64,000 nt of DNA from Halisarca cf. caerulea (GCA_963170055.1 CAUJGJ010000313.1:2710201-2774200), one strand, 5' to 3'. Counted from the first letter of the stretch, positions 21,101 to 34,158 are shown. Made by a program: numbers and translations. Notes: generated by a model not told the origin, from the sequence alone.

Positions 21101-24100
21101 TTACCATGGTAAGCTAGAACAGCTCTAGAGTACACGAGGCTACTCGCGAGTACTCGCAAGTACTCGCGTAGATTAACACTTATTCACACAATGTACGTGT
21201 AAAATGGTGATATGCGGTCGACGAAAAACTATATCGTTTGAAGTGTAAAATCGTCATTTTCGTTGAACGAAAGTTACTGAGAATTGCTTAGCAATGAGTT
21301 ATCATCTTACAAGTTATCAGAGACAGCAAATTGTATCTTTGTACGAAGAGGGAAAGACTATTTCGAACATTATCCGGATTTTCGAGTCGGAAGGAAGAAG
21401 AACGTCTCGCGCCACTGTCAGAAAGTGGGTTTTTCGGTGGAAAACATCTCGTAGATTAGTACACAAACATCGTTCCGGGCGTCGGCAGAAAATTACACCT
21501 GAAATGGCTGAATTTATGGAAAGGAAGATGGAAGAAGATGATGAAATAACCTCTGCAGAGCTCCACAGGCTGATAGCAAGGAATTTTTCCACTGAAATTA
21601 GTCCACCCACAATACGAAGGTTCATTAGAAAGAACTTGGAGTGGGAAGTTGTGCGAACCCGGTTTGGCCCAATGATTTCTGATACTAACAAAGTCAAAAG
21701 ACATGCCTTTGCCGAGATGTGCATTGAGAAGTGGGACACTTTCGATGATGTCATTTGGTCTGACGAGAGTTCAGTTCAACTAATGCGCCACAGCCAAACA
21801 ATGAGGGTAAAGGTTGGAAAGGAACGTGTTCTCAAACCACAAGCAAAACATGCACTTAAGGTACATGTATGGGCAGCTATATCCAAGAAGGGGGCCACAC
21901 ACACCTGCCAGTAGCGCAGATCTCAACCCCATTGAACGTGTGTGGAGGGAGCTAAAATATTTTATAGCAAGACTGGTTAAACCACTAAATAAAAAAGAGC
22001 TAGTAGAAGGAATTACTTTGTTTTGGAGCCAGAGGATGACACCCGAGAAATGCCGAGCGTATATTGACCATACATTCAAGGTTCTACCTAAAATTGTGGC
22101 CAAAGAAGGAGGCATCACTGGAGAGTGATTAAGGCTTATAATATTATATTATTTTTGGTATCAGAAATTTTCTATAACATATTCTTATTACTATGTATTA
22201 ATTAAAAATATATTATTAATATGTAATAAGGTTGTAACGGTTAAGTAACATTGAATGTTGCTCTATTGAGCTGGCGGCAGCTACTATCTATTGCTAGTCT
22301 GTAAGGCCGCCATACATCCTCCTCTTTTTGTCCTGGACGGACTGGATAAATAGCATATATTGCCTCCTTAATTGCTGCCAGTCTCCGTGGGGATAACGGT
22401 CTTTTATTGCATTTGCCAGCACAGTTGGACCTAGCTCTCTCTTTCCTTGAGTAGGACCTCTTGGCTAGCTGCACGGCCAGATTAACCTGTGAGTTGGCTG
22501 TTTTGTATGCTTCAGAAATAACCTCTTCCTTGAACAATAATGGTGAAACAGAGTCTGCATAGTTCTGAAAAACCTTGTCCAAGTCAAACTGCTCATTGGC
22601 ATCATCACACTGTGTGACATCAGCATGCTGGGTGGAAGAGCTCCCTTGGTGTGATGGGTTTAGGGTGGAGGACAAGTATTGTGGAGTGTGTGGAATGGAT
22701 GGAGGGCATGAATACACGGATGGTCTGGGTGGGTACGTAGTACAAGGTGGGGGGACACATGGAGAATATGGCAAGTATTGAGGCTGAACAGGTGGGTAAG
22801 GGGTGGGAGCAGGTGGACATACATATGAGGGGTAAAGGGTGGGAGCAGGTAGGTGTATATGTGTTGGTGAAGGGTAATGTGTGGGAACAGGTGTGTGTGC
22901 ATACAAAGGGTAAGGGGTGGGAGCAGGTGGGTGTACATGTGAAGGGTAATGGGTAGGACCAGGTGGGTGTACATGTGAAGGGTAACAGGTAGGAGCAGGT
23001 AGGTGTGCACCTGAAGGGCAATGGGTAGGACCAGGTGGGTGTACATGTGAAGGGTAATGGGTGGGAGCAGGTGGGTGTGCACCTGAAGGGCAATGAGTGG
23101 GAGTAGGTGGTTGTACATGTGAAGGGTAATGGGTGGGAGTAGATGGGTGTACATGTGAAGGGTAATGGGTGGGAGCAGGTGGGTGTGCACCCGAAGGGCA
23201 ATGAGTGGGAGTTGGTGGTTGTACATGTGAAGGGTAATGGGTGGGAGTAGATGGGTGTACATGTAAAGGATAAAGGATGGGAGCAGGTGGGTGTATACAT
23301 GATGTGTAAGGGGTAGAAGCGGGTGGGTGTGATGAAAATTGTGTCTGGCAACATGGCGAAAGGGAACTATGTAATGAGAGAGGAGAGGGTGGGCTGTTAG
23401 ATGCATGCAATGGTAAATGAGAGGGAGTATGAGGAGATGAGAAAAGAAGAGGAGAAATTGGACTACTAGGTGGTGGAGTAGAAGATGGAGATAGGTGGTC
23501 AGTAACATGTTGATTATTCAGGGTGTTGGTGATCTCAGTCAATGCCATTCTAGATTGAACATCTTCTGCTCTTACTTCAGCTTCTTCTGGCATTTTTCCA
23601 AAAGACTTCGCAGGTGAACCAGACCCCAACCACAGCGGCTTGCTCCGCTGCTATCTTTACTCCAGTACGCCTCGAATTATGTATTTTTGCACAGCGAATT
23701 GAAGCCTTGGTCTTTAAGGCTGTTGGATTCTTCTTCTTGCTGTTTTGTATAACACCCGCGTTTCGGGGGATATTCTTCTTTGGAGGTTGCCAGTCCAACA
23801 TGTCCACGACGGTCGCCCGATAGCGACGAGAACCTAGTTTAACCACAATTTCGTCCTCTTGTTTGGTCTGGGCGAGGTCTCCCAAAATGTGCTTCACATT
23901 TACTCGGTGAATCATCCCCTCATCTTTGGATTCCAACCATTTCACTTCGATTTCGTTCCTTCTTCGAGCCATTCGAATCTTTTTCTTATCTCAGACAACG
24001 CTTCACACGACAAGCGACACATTCGATGCTTTCCGAATAGGTGTTAATAGTTTACAATACTCGTGAGTACTCGCGAGTACTCGCGGACGTCCTCGAAACA

Positions 24101-25747
24101 AGCGCGTGCGATGCTCGTTTTAATGGTAACATAATTTTAATCAGCACTGTAGTTGGAACAGAAGCAGAGGGTGTACCACATACTGCTCAGAACAAACTGA
24201 TCTTTCTAAAAGGAAATATTGTTAGCATAGGGTATGTGAAGTGATGCAGATTGATTCCCCCTTGGATGCCGAAATAGCACAATTTGCACAAAACTTAAGA
24301 GATTATTACCAAAACCATATTAGATACACATTACTGTAGTATTGCATGTTGGACCATTCCTGCATAGGAAAAAACCTCCTTACTGCACTATACATATATA
24401 TACAGTCAGACCTCACTTATCTCCACACATTCGTTCTGGATGAAATTGCAGATTAAGTGAGGAAACTGGACAAATGTAGGAGCAGTAGTATAGTGTACAG
24501 TAGGATTATTGCAGATCTGTTCCAATAGAAACTACTATGGAAGGGGAGGGAGCTGGATATCTGATGTGTGGATAAGCAAAGTCTCACTGTATGCACAGTA
24601 TGTATATATACGTATGTATTAGTGTTGTGCGATTAATGAAAAAATCAACATTGCCGATTACTACTAATCAACATTGAAAGTAATCACGATGTTTCGATTA
24701 ATCAGCCCAAAAGCTGTTGGTGATCAAACTAAACAGAAAAGCTAAAAGCCTAAAAATGTAGTATCAAATTAAGATGTGTTGAAAAAAGTATCCACCACAA
24801 TTAGTACATCATTACAAGTTTTCAGCCAAAAAACACAACATGGATGTATTTTCAGTGTCTAGACATGTTCTCTTAGCAGTGATAATGTCACTGGTGTTAT
24901 TTTTGAGAGGCTTTAAATTAGCTGTTGCTAGCAGGTCCTCAGATTCTTCAGCCATTTTCACACTCAATCTCAGCACTATCTACGTAACTGCACATGATCA
25001 GTGTCAGTTTTTCTATATTTTTATCCATGACCTGTGCTGTTTTTAGAATTTGTTCAAGTAATTGTCGATTTCTCATGGCAATCGATTGTAACGATTACAA
25101 CTTGTCACAGATCGATTAATCAAATAATCGATTTAATCGCACAACACTAGTATGTATATGTAAGTACATATACAGGGACACCTCTGAAATGCAGAAATCT
25201 CCTTTACCAGGACACCAATGGTCGGTCCCATTTGAAGTCCCTCACATTGACATGTGTACATTTATACCCTCCACAATAAGGACACCTCCATATACAGGAC
25301 AGCTTACTTTGGTCCCAATGGTGTCCTTATTATGGAGGGTTCACTGTATACATGTATATTATATTGTATGGTATGTACGTGTATGTACGTAGAGATACAT
25401 AGATAGACAGATACATATGTAGATACATAGGTTATTTGATGGATAAAAATACATGCATGTAATAAACGTATATGCACATGCGTATGTACTGTATACAAAT
25501 ATGTTAACAATGCATACGTATTATATAAATGCAGCTCATACATACGTATTTACCAATCTCTTGTTTGGTTTACTCCTGGGCCAAATTCACAACGTTTAAC
25601 TGCTTTGATGGTAAAGGATGTACTGGATGGTGTCACTGATACAGTAACAGTAGCCACACTTCTTGCCCTGTATGGATTTATAAGAACATATGTATATATA
25701 CTTACGAATCATACATAATATGGTAACACTAAAACATATGTGCACAC

Positions 25748-25820
<73 letters not shown>

Positions 25821-25857
25821 TAGATAGATAGATAGATATAGATATATATATATATAT

Positions 25858-25912
<55 letters not shown>

Positions 25913-28900
25913 TAGCCATTGAAATTAATGCCCACATTGCTTCAAAATGCCTGCGAGCAAACACAAGTGCGTGGGATTAAAATAATACGTACATACAGTA
26001 TAATTAGTACATACAAAAATGTGAAATATTATTATGTATGCAAAATACTGGCATGCATATACAACTACACTGGTACATACGTACATTGTGTACGTACATA
26101 CATATGTGCACATGTGATTTTGCATGTACGTGCGCATGTATGTATGTAGTTCCATTTAACCCAATCTCACCTCATGACAAACACTTTGCGTGAACCGAAC
26201 GCTCCAATAGCAAGATCTATATCAATAATCGAGCACTAAATTGAAAGCATTTAGGTGCATCCAATTCGCATGGACAAATATGTAATGCAGGAAATATATC
26301 ACATTCATCAATGATACACCAAAATTCCATGCAGTGAATGTGGTTTCAATTTAACTCACCTTTGTACCCATTGCCATCAATGTCAGTGGAAGACAAGGAA
26401 GCACCAAATGATGTCAAATTGGCAAGAACATTGGAAAGAAGATGAAGATTGCTCCCAACGATCTCTTGTGCTGGACTCCTCACAATACCTTGGGATGAAC
26501 CCAGGTAAATGTACACTGTTCCAGATCTTCCTTCTCCAAAGGGTGCACTGATGGCAACATCTACATTCACAAAGAGGACACAATCTCATACACCTGCAGA
26601 ACTACTAAGATGAGCGTGTGAACACATACCATTGAAGCCATCAGCATTCAAGTCTCCCAGTGGCTCTATAGCATGACCAAATCGTCCATAAGGTACCCCT
26701 GTATTGGGGGGCTCCAAAATAAAGCTAGCAGTATTAGGTATTGTGCCACTTCCAGCCTGCCAATATTGAAACAAGTAAAACATGTTTGTGATCATACTTC
26801 AATAAAGTTCTGGACTAGTGATGGAGAAATCTCACTTCCAACTGATTTTCAAAAATGTACACTGCACCAACTTCTGGTAAACCTGAACCTTTAAAGTACA
26901 ACGGAGCTCCAACAAGAAGGTCATCAAATCTAAATGAATACAAGGAATATGGATGTCACTGCACGCTCATTCTAAAGAAGCACACATTCCATTGGCAAAG
27001 TGAAATATACAATACAATAAGGAGAAAACTAAAATAGTCAAACTTTGTGAACAATTATGTTACAGGGTAAGGGGCATGTACATATGTACAGTGGAAGATG
27101 CTTGCATATAGTGCACAAATTAATGCTTTCACAACAAAATTTTGACCTAATATTCATTTTGGCATAAAAACCATTCTTCAATCACGCTATAATATTATAT
27201 GAATGTAATATGAATTTATTCATAAAAAGTGGCTATATGAATTGTTTGAAATATTAAGTGATGGCATATTGGCTGTTTTCTACTATGTATGTATGTATAT
27301 GTATTGTACATGTATTGTACATAGAACAGCGAACACCAGTTGAACTAACCCATCTCCATTGAAATCGATACCAGCAAGGCTATAACCAAAGTAGGCTCCG
27401 ATCTATCATCAAAGCAACCATAACAAATGTGAAGGTATATTATGTGCTACAGGTAATTGTTATCTTCTGCACGATACTCACCTGGTTACCCCTCAACACA
27501 TAGGATGGGGGATTGAATTCGAATTCACCTGTGACTGGCTCATTGACAGTAAATCCATACACCAGAACTTGGCCATGATAATTAAAGGCACGTGGTGCAC
27601 CCACTACCCATTCTATATGATAGCAGAGCACATATTAGGTAAAACAGAATATATATACACATACACATCATGTATGTACACATAAACATACGCAGATATG
27701 ATACATGCACCATACATGTACATACAGTATGTAGACAAGTACATACGTATGTACATGATAACTTTTCAAGTACACATGCACAGTAAGTACGTATTGTACT
27801 TAGTGTACAACCAAGTATGCTCAATTTCATAGAAGATGGATAACATTTTTCATACATACCACATGTTTCATGGTATTTTTTATGGTATTTTTCAAGGGGT
27901 AAAATTTTCATGGATACTAAAATTTTGGACTATTCATGGTAAAAAGACTCATGGTTCATGCAAATCAAAACTTGCAGTAATACTTTCATGAGCAAATATT
28001 TGTGGTTCTCTTCCAAACCACAAAAACCCATAATTTTTAGCCCTCAACCCACACCAATTGTATAGACAGACCACCTGTCTATGGTGACCACTGTAGGCTG
28101 GTCCATGTACTACTTCAGTGATACTAATGTATGTACTTCTGTACAAGGACCACAGTGGTTGTTATCGATAGGTTTACTGTATAAGGTAATATATACGCCT
28201 ACACACATACGTACGTATGAAGCTCACAAAGCACCACAAAAAGTCAAAACATAAGGTATATACGTAAGTACACAAACTGTATGTAAAACCCACACATGTG
28301 ACCATCTAAAGCATGTACACTTACCTAGTGTGCTGGAGGAAGATATTCTAGCTTGTGTAACTCCCATTCCGATGTACCCAAACGAGTTACTAAACTCTAC
28401 AGACACTGGAACTCTCGGGTCTGATCCATCATACACAAAACCAGCACCTTTCCACAGATAGGATCCTGGAGCACCAATAACAAGCTGGCCTTCCTCCTAT
28501 ACAGTGTTGGTAATATGAGATACAGTAAACATAGTTGGTACCATGCACACATGGTTATACTTGCACATACACATATTATAATATTATATGCATGCATACA
28601 AGCAATGAAAACTTGGTATCAAATCACGAACTCACAGTAAAAGACACATCAGTTCCTGAGGAGCAATATCCATAACCACCTGCTCCCTCATTGGTTCCCA
28701 CAATTCCATTAAAGTCTTGACCAGAAGTTCCTGGAGAAAAACAAATAATAATACTATGCCAGCCACAATCAAAGCACAAACCATGAAACACCTGACAGAC
28801 CTAAAAGAAAAAGATACACAAGAAATCTGGGCATGCAGTTGATAGTACTCAATTTAAATAGAGACACCTTTTCGGATATGTACGCATAGAAAGTATGTGT

Positions 28901-28949
28901 GTGTGCGTGCGTATGTGTGTGTGTTTGTTTGTTTGTTTGTTTGTTTGTT

Positions 28950-29022
<73 letters not shown>

Positions 29023-31014
29023 ATGTGTAACAGTAACCCATATGCACCATTCATCTCCCAACAAGGGCTAGTGCACAATATAAAGTCAAACTTGGTTGGC
29101 AAATATCTGGGATAGTAAGTACTACATGCTCTCAACCTCCCACATGTACAGTACTGTAAACAACACTGATGGTACATATGTGCGTATATAAGACTTCTGA
29201 TAGTAGTATGTATATACGTATGTAGTTTATCCAAAATTAATGATATAATTATTAGTCAAGTTCCACAGCAATATTTTCACTTCTATCCTGTTAAAGAACA
29301 ACTAAACAATGCAAAACGTACTAGTAAATAACATACGTACACATGTACGTACCTTTTGGAGTACACGGTCTCACGATATTGAAATTATTAAGAGTTCTGT
29401 TTGAGACTAGACACAATCCATGAACATATCTTTGAGAGCCCTGATTCGTACCCCTGTATTTCCACTTGTGACCACATACCTGTGAATAAACAAATGCTAA
29501 ACAGTACACATTGCTTGACTTCAAATTTTACAAAATCAGAGATACGTACGTACGTAAACAACAGTACTACATATAGTGTGTACATACAGTCAAACTTGGC
29601 TACTACATACATCCTTAAGCTTCTAATAGTATGTACAGCATGCAGGCATTCCCCACTGTCCATATATCTCATGTACAGTTTTCAAAACAATAATATTATT
29701 GTTGTAAGTACGTAAGTACATGCATCCATATGCATGTAATCCTGATAGTACACAAACATTTGCGTACTTAGTAGACTGTTGATGGTAGTTACTTACCAAT
29801 GTGGACAATACATACAGTGCATATGTATGTGTGACCATGCACACTGTGTATATGTTGGCTTGTACATGGAATGCAAAGTAAGTACACACGCACATACAGT
29901 ACATACGTACATATATTGGTACATATATATGTATATATATACATACCAATGTAGGATGCAAACATAATTATGTATAATCCCTCCAAACACTAAAAACTAC
30001 CTGGTACAAACACAAAACATCATAAACTCACAGCAAAGTTTCCATCTCTAGAATCCATGGAGATACCCAGAAATTGTCCCTTTTTATCTTCATCTTGTTC
30101 GTTGCCTGTGAGATGCATACGTACGTATGAAGATACAGTGAAACAAATACTGCATGCAATAACACATTTCTGGCTACAACAAAGCTAAAGTCAATGTCAG
30201 TGCTGTGCATGGTAATAGAACATACGCAGTGTTGGTTATAACAAAGTTCTGATACAACAAAACATTTGGGTGGGATCTCCAATTTGTATATCAGTGTTTC
30301 ATAGTATATGCATACGTGTACGTATGTGCGTATGTACACTGGGGATTATAAAGAAATCTCTTCTATAGTAAATTCTGAATGCATTGAATACTAAGTGACC
30401 CAGGTAGTACTCTACCATAAAACTAAAAATTGATTACAGTGAATTTCTCATTTAGTGAAGTACATGCGTACATACATGTACTGGGTCACTAAAAGGGCAA
30501 TGCAATTCTACTAAATTTGTCCATAAGTAACCGCCCACAAACCACACAGAGTATATGGGCCCAAATAATGATTTATGTACTGCACATACAGATACATACT
30601 TGTAGTATCATAGAGGAGTCCAGAATGAACTCCTGATTGTCCAAAAGCCTGGCACTCTGTTGTTCCTGCTTGAAAGTCACATGATGCCACATATCCTGTA
30701 CTGTCTACTCGATGTCCTATTGTTGTACCATTTGGTACACCAACGAGAATCCTGCAGCATTAGTAAATGCATGACAAGTCTACCCAAGGTTGAGGTCCAA
30801 ATGCCCCATGTAAGAACAGAGAGCACAGTGTACAAACTTACTAGCATATCTACATGATCACACCCATAGATAAGTGCACCCAATACCAGACAAAATACTC
30901 AGATTACACAAAGATATCAAGACAATTATTGTGTGTGATTGGAACTGACTGTGTGCTGTGCATGTGTGTGACTACATGTATTAGTGTGTACAGTATATGC
31001 ACATGTACATATGC

Positions 31015-31092
<78 letters not shown>

Positions 31093-31465
31093 ATTTGTAC
31101 ATACGTATGTACATACTGAGTATGTCTGGGCAGCAATACCAAATCATTGCCTATAGTCAAGTCGACAAGCCTCTAGGACAGGATAAATCTACATCAACGG
31201 AGGTGAATTGTACTATGTACATGTGCTAGTGACAGCTTCTATCATAAAGGTCAACATGAACACCTTTTTACTGGAATAATTCTGAATAGCCAAAAGCTAG
31301 GGCCCACAAGAAGCACACCTGTATGTACTCATGAAAGTTCTGATACCATTCTTTATGTATTATGTCATGACAAACTCCCAGCACAGGGAGGCTCCGGGAG
31401 GGCTGACACTTAGAAGATAATGAATGGTTCAGCAGTCCTCGATGTAAAATTGGCTCACACCACAC

Positions 31466-31562
<97 letters not shown>

Positions 31563-34158
31563 AGGGAGGAGAAAAAACATATTTGTACAAGTATGGAACC
31601 ACAATCTTCTTCATAGTGTGTAAGCATGTGTACATACTTAAGTACGTACATATGCTACCATGAACATACTACATACTAATAAAAATAAAATCACAGAAAT
31701 TATTTCATAATTCAAAGTACCCTGAAAGACATCAAACAGGAAATCCAATTAAACCATGTAAATGTGTAGATGACTGCAGTAGATTCAGATAGACATACAT
31801 ATGCACATGTCATTGTCAACTAGAAAATAAAAAATAGCCAAGGAAATGAATTAAATACCTTGTTCAAGATATCATGCTTATCTCATAAACTTCTATGAAA
31901 TAGGTACATCATGGTGACCAACAGCAAAATGATTTGATTAAGATTAAGAAATCGATATCCTTTGCCTATAAAATTGCAATGATCAGCAGTTGTGACATAA
32001 TCAGATTTATTACTGGATTAGTGCTGGTGCAGACTGGTACTATGTGAAGAAGGCTGGCATGTCTACCCATGCATTGTGACCAACACAAATTGACAATAAG
32101 CTCTGAGAAACAACCCCATGAACATTTCGAGATTGGAATACTTTATACAGTTTGTAGAAAATGCCCCAGTCTGAGAGTAGAAGGATACAGAACAAAGTAT
32201 TACAGTACAGTCAAACTCTGCTAGGAAATACCTGTGTTAGTGAGTACTCCTGGATAGTAAATACTAATTGCTCTGGCCCTTCCTCATGCAATACCATTGA
32301 AAGCACCTTGGATAGTAAGTACCTTTGATAGCGGGTACACCAAATTTGCCTTCCCCTGGGTACTTACTATCCAAGTTTTATTATACATAAAGTTAACATA
32401 ATATTCTAAAAGCAATAAACATACACACATGTACACTAATGAATATACTACAAGACACAACATGACAAGAGCATACTGTGAAACCTGTAATAAAGACCAC
32501 ATGTCTATACTGTAATATAGAAACCCCTGTAGGCTGGTCCGTCGATAACCTGAGTTATACCAAAGCCACTCAGGTTAGAATAGTGTCTATGTCCGCGGAG
32601 AATGCATGTCCACAGACATATATTCACGATGTCGCATGAGTGGTCTGTAAAGATAGGTTTTGTTGCACTCATTGTCAAGTTTTTTACACTAGGAATGTAC
32701 ACTAAACGTGAAAATGGGCAACTTGTCAACAAATCCCTATGCATTAGGATGTTGGTGCATTCTCTTATAATAAGCACTTAGCAGCACAACTTCGTACTAT
32801 AAACACTTCAGTTGTACATACATATCCACAGGCAATCCTGAAATCAATCCAATAGTAATTTAGTGTATAATCAAAACAGCTTAATTCTAATTAATTTTAC
32901 CACACACAACCTACGTAGTGAAACAATACAATGCATGTACCTACCAAAATGAACAACATGGAATCCTACAGTTGATTCTACACCTAGTGTGCCTGTGTGT
33001 ATCCCATATCATTCCTTTGATACAAAACACCGCTGCCAGGATGGAGCATCTAAGGCAAGACTAGGTATGACCACAGATGGAAGAGGATCTGAAATAAGAT
33101 CTCTAGATTGTCCGACCAGGTGCATGATTTTATAAATAATTATTAGTGCATGATTGCTTTTGAATGATTTGTCCATGCATAGACCATGGGAGGTGTCATC
33201 CACACATGACCCTTTCAACCCAAATGAAGCACAAAACAACTGAAGATTGGATCTTAAGTTCACATAGTCTCCTGACACCTTTACTGACACACACGTTACA
33301 AAGAACATTATGATGTGTACACAGAAGCCCTTTTTGTTGTGTCTATGGTGAACACACCCAACGCTGAGCTACTGGAATTGATAAGTCTAAGATAATGCAA
33401 GAAGTGCATCAAATCAGCAAAAATAAACCACAAGATTGATATCACGTAGTCTTATGTTCACGTGCTGATGACACACAAAGTCTGGTAAAATCGTTCAAAC
33501 TTCAAGGAATCGTTCGCGTCGTATCACACACGGTATCTATGGTGTCACAGAGAGTCTTGTATACCAAGGAATTTGGCTCCCCGTCAATACATTCTGCACC
33601 CAACCTAAATCCAACCATAGATATTATGATTAAACCACTGAACGTAACCAACCTTGAACCAGCAAAATGTATCAAGGGGTCCCAAATTCCCGTGGGGTGG
33701 ATTCAAAAATTCTGTGGTAGCTCAAACTATTGGAGACTATTGGAGAATCATTGGTTCATTCTATAGACTAGCGTTTAAAGGCCCAACTAAGATAGTGATT
33801 CAAAGCCTCTTTCCATTCCACGATAGTATAAACGTAGCTGCAAGTAAAGGTGAGATGCGAGCATGCATATATCATCAATTCTAGACTACTTCACAGGCCA
33901 TTGAGAGTCTACCTATGAGGCTATGAACACGATCACTCACCTAGCACTGTTCATAATGTCGGTAAACGACATTCCTACTGCAGTGGGGTCAACTAGGTTG
34001 TGCAGCACTGCGGTGTATCCGAACAGATCGTACGAATCGTCGGAGTGAGCGGAAGGAGGCGCTCGAACAAATATCTCGTACTGGTCCAGAGTTGTCCCTC
34101 GCACGTGTACAGATACTAAACCCCCCAACACAAGGAGAAGGAGTGAAGACAACCTCAT
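15116..34158 (-). CDS. Integrin alpha subunit, complete 27-exon gene
   Basis: Type I cell-surface adhesion receptor chain that pairs with a beta chain. Exons: 34158-33941, 30751-30600, 30105-30032, 29479-29353, 28730-28636, 28496-28325, 27612-27482, 27402-27350, 26929-26836, 26756-26630, 26560-26360, 26216-26171, 25667-25554, 20894-20833, 20754-20603, 20390-20226, 20072-19987, 19901-19661, 19570-19463, 19338-19253, 19161-19078, 18969-18756, 18411-18259, 18010-17894, 16495-16400, 16295-16182, 15238-15116. All phases join; the total of 3405 nt gives 1134 aa. Seen: signal peptide (1-20); FG-GAP beta-propeller with calcium loops DFNGDG (about 335), DLNADGFND (about 407) and DIDGNGYKD (about 474), then DLAIGAFGS; leg domains with paired cysteines; a transmembrane helix (about 1071-1094); and CGFFKR (1095-1100), the alpha hallmark. 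No I domain is inserted between blades. Least certain: the exon 25 donor (GTTGGT) and exon 19 donor. Confidence 0.96.
15570..16048. mobile_element. MITE-like element in alpha intron 26
   Basis: The ends are inverted repeats of about 40 bp with mismatches: GTATAGCTAGACATGTTGCG at the left, and the reverse complement of the right end starts GTATAGCTAGAAATTTTTGCG. The interior has a plus frame (about 15830-15930) reading [19 protein letters not shown] then [14 protein letters not shown]. This resembles the N-terminal linker (LPxPxGPL) of ZMYM/hAT-type transposase-like proteins, so the element may be a deletion derivative. The target duplication is unclear. Confidence 0.6.
16600..17373. mobile_element. 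Nonautonomous element with CAGGGGTG termini
   Basis: The left end CAGGGGTGAAAATTAAC and the right end GTTAATTTACACCCCTG are inverted repeats (16 of 17 bp). CAGGGGTG is typical of hAT-type ends. No transposase frame is visible in the 774 bp, and no clear 8-bp target duplication was found. It lies in the alpha intron between exons 24 and 25. Confidence 0.7.
17614..17802. mobile_element. Pogo/Tc1-like MITE, TA target
   Basis: The left end CAGTAAAACCTGTCCATAACG and the reverse complement of the right end, CAGTGAAACCTGTCTTAAGA, pair imperfectly and are flanked by TA on both sides (17612-17613, 17803-17804). It lies in the alpha intron between exons 24 and 25. Confidence 0.65.
21294..22128 (+). 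pseudogene. Tc1-like transposase, internally deleted
   Basis: Frame 1 (21294-21914) starts [20 protein letters not shown] and contains a helix-turn-helix region ([12 protein letters not shown]), a second DNA-binding segment ([12 protein letters not shown]) and the first catalytic Asp in [13 protein letters not shown]. It then reads [16 protein letters not shown] and stops. The downstream frame resumes at [16 protein letters not shown], the region holding the third catalytic residue (E), and ends GGITGE at 22128. The segment that normally carries the second Asp (around the DNAPxH motif) is missing at about 21895-21905, and the frame is shifted there. Cut-and-paste activity from this copy is not expected. 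Confidence 0.9.
22241..23972 (-). CDS. Second ORF of the Tc1 element: Pro-rich, BEN-like C terminus
   Basis: Two overlapping minus-strand frames. The first, 23972-23577 (131 aa), starts [19 protein letters not shown] and has a compact region with [18 protein letters not shown]. The second runs in the next frame from about 23629 to 22241. It has an acidic start, a long Pro/His/Tyr-rich region made of a 36-bp (12-aa) tandem repeat (about 22795-23300, roughly 14 copies), and a basic helical C terminus ([18 protein letters not shown]...[17 protein letters not shown]). That C terminus resembles a BEN domain by pattern only. Whether the frames are joined by splicing, slippage or were split by mutation is unresolved. 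It converges on the transposase. It may be a cargo gene or an accessory DNA-binding protein. Confidence 0.6.
24403..24589. mobile_element. Pogo-like MITE, TA target
   Basis: The left end CAGTCAGACCTCACTTATC and the reverse complement of the right end, CAGTGAGACTTTGCTTATCC, are imperfect inverted repeats with TA at 24401-24402 and 24590-24591. It lies in alpha intron 13, right of the Tc1 element. Confidence 0.65.
24620..25149. mobile_element. hAT deletion derivative with exact 8-bp target duplication
   Basis: Terminal inverted repeats TAGTGTTGTGCGATTAA (24620-24636) and TTAATCGCACAACACTA (25133-25149) are exact and flanked by the identical 8-mer GTATGTAT (24612-24619, 25150-25157), diagnostic of hAT insertion. 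A short minus-strand ORF starts [17 protein letters not shown] and ends [22 protein letters not shown]. The end matches the pattern of the hAT C-terminal dimerisation motif (R..L...N..ML.FL..NL). So the N terminus and C terminus of a transposase appear fused by internal deletion. Confidence 0.85.
25173..25346. mobile_element. Pogo-like MITE, TA target
   Basis: It starts CAGGGACACCTCTG and ends ...GGAGGGTTCACTG. The ends are imperfect inverted repeats sharing the GGACAC/GTGTCC motif, with TA on both sides. Confidence 0.55.
25750..25911. repeat. (TA)n and (GATA)n microsatellite
   Basis: About 65 bp of TA followed by TAGA tetranucleotide runs, in the alpha intron between exons 12 and 13. Confidence 0.96.
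28920..29021. repeat. (GTTT)n(GT)n microsatellite
   Basis: Seven or so GTTT units lead directly into a GT run of about 65 bp, in the alpha intron between exons 4 and 5. Confidence 0.96.
31017..31090. repeat. (GT)n microsatellite
   Basis: Pure GT, about 74 bp, in alpha intron 1. It is the shorter counterpart of the tract at 3246-3474. Confidence 0.96.
31471..31558. repeat. (CA)n microsatellite
   Basis: CA run of about 88 bp with one ATAAAC interruption, in alpha intron 1. Confidence 0.96.

Larger units (their letters stand above)
21081..24149. mobile_element. Tc1-type DNA transposon, 3069 bp, exact 26-bp inverted repeats
   Basis: The termini 21081-21106 and 24124-24149 are perfect 26-bp inverted repeats beginning CAGTGCTGATTAAAATTATG, each flanked by TA (21079-21080 and 24150-24151), the target duplication expected for Tc1/mariner. 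Inside each end are short repeats of the palindrome TACTCGCGAGTA. It carries two convergent coding regions: a damaged transposase (plus) and a Pro-rich ORF pair (minus). It lies in integrin alpha intron 13. The intact ends suggest a recent insertion. Confidence 0.93.

Noticed and set aside
21317..21754. Minus-strand frame opposite the Tc1 transposase
   Set aside because: Antisense shadow; the plus strand shows the helix-turn-helix and catalytic motifs.
22620..23508. Two other long minus-strand open frames across the transposon's Pro-rich region
   Set aside because: They are alternative frames of the 36-bp repeat, which is a multiple of three and lacks stops; only the frame continuing into the BEN-like C terminus is kept.
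33009..33308. Minus-strand frame of 99 codons upstream of exon 2 of the alpha gene
   Set aside because: Exon 1 joins exon 2 in phase without it, the paralogue lacks it, and it shows no integrin features.
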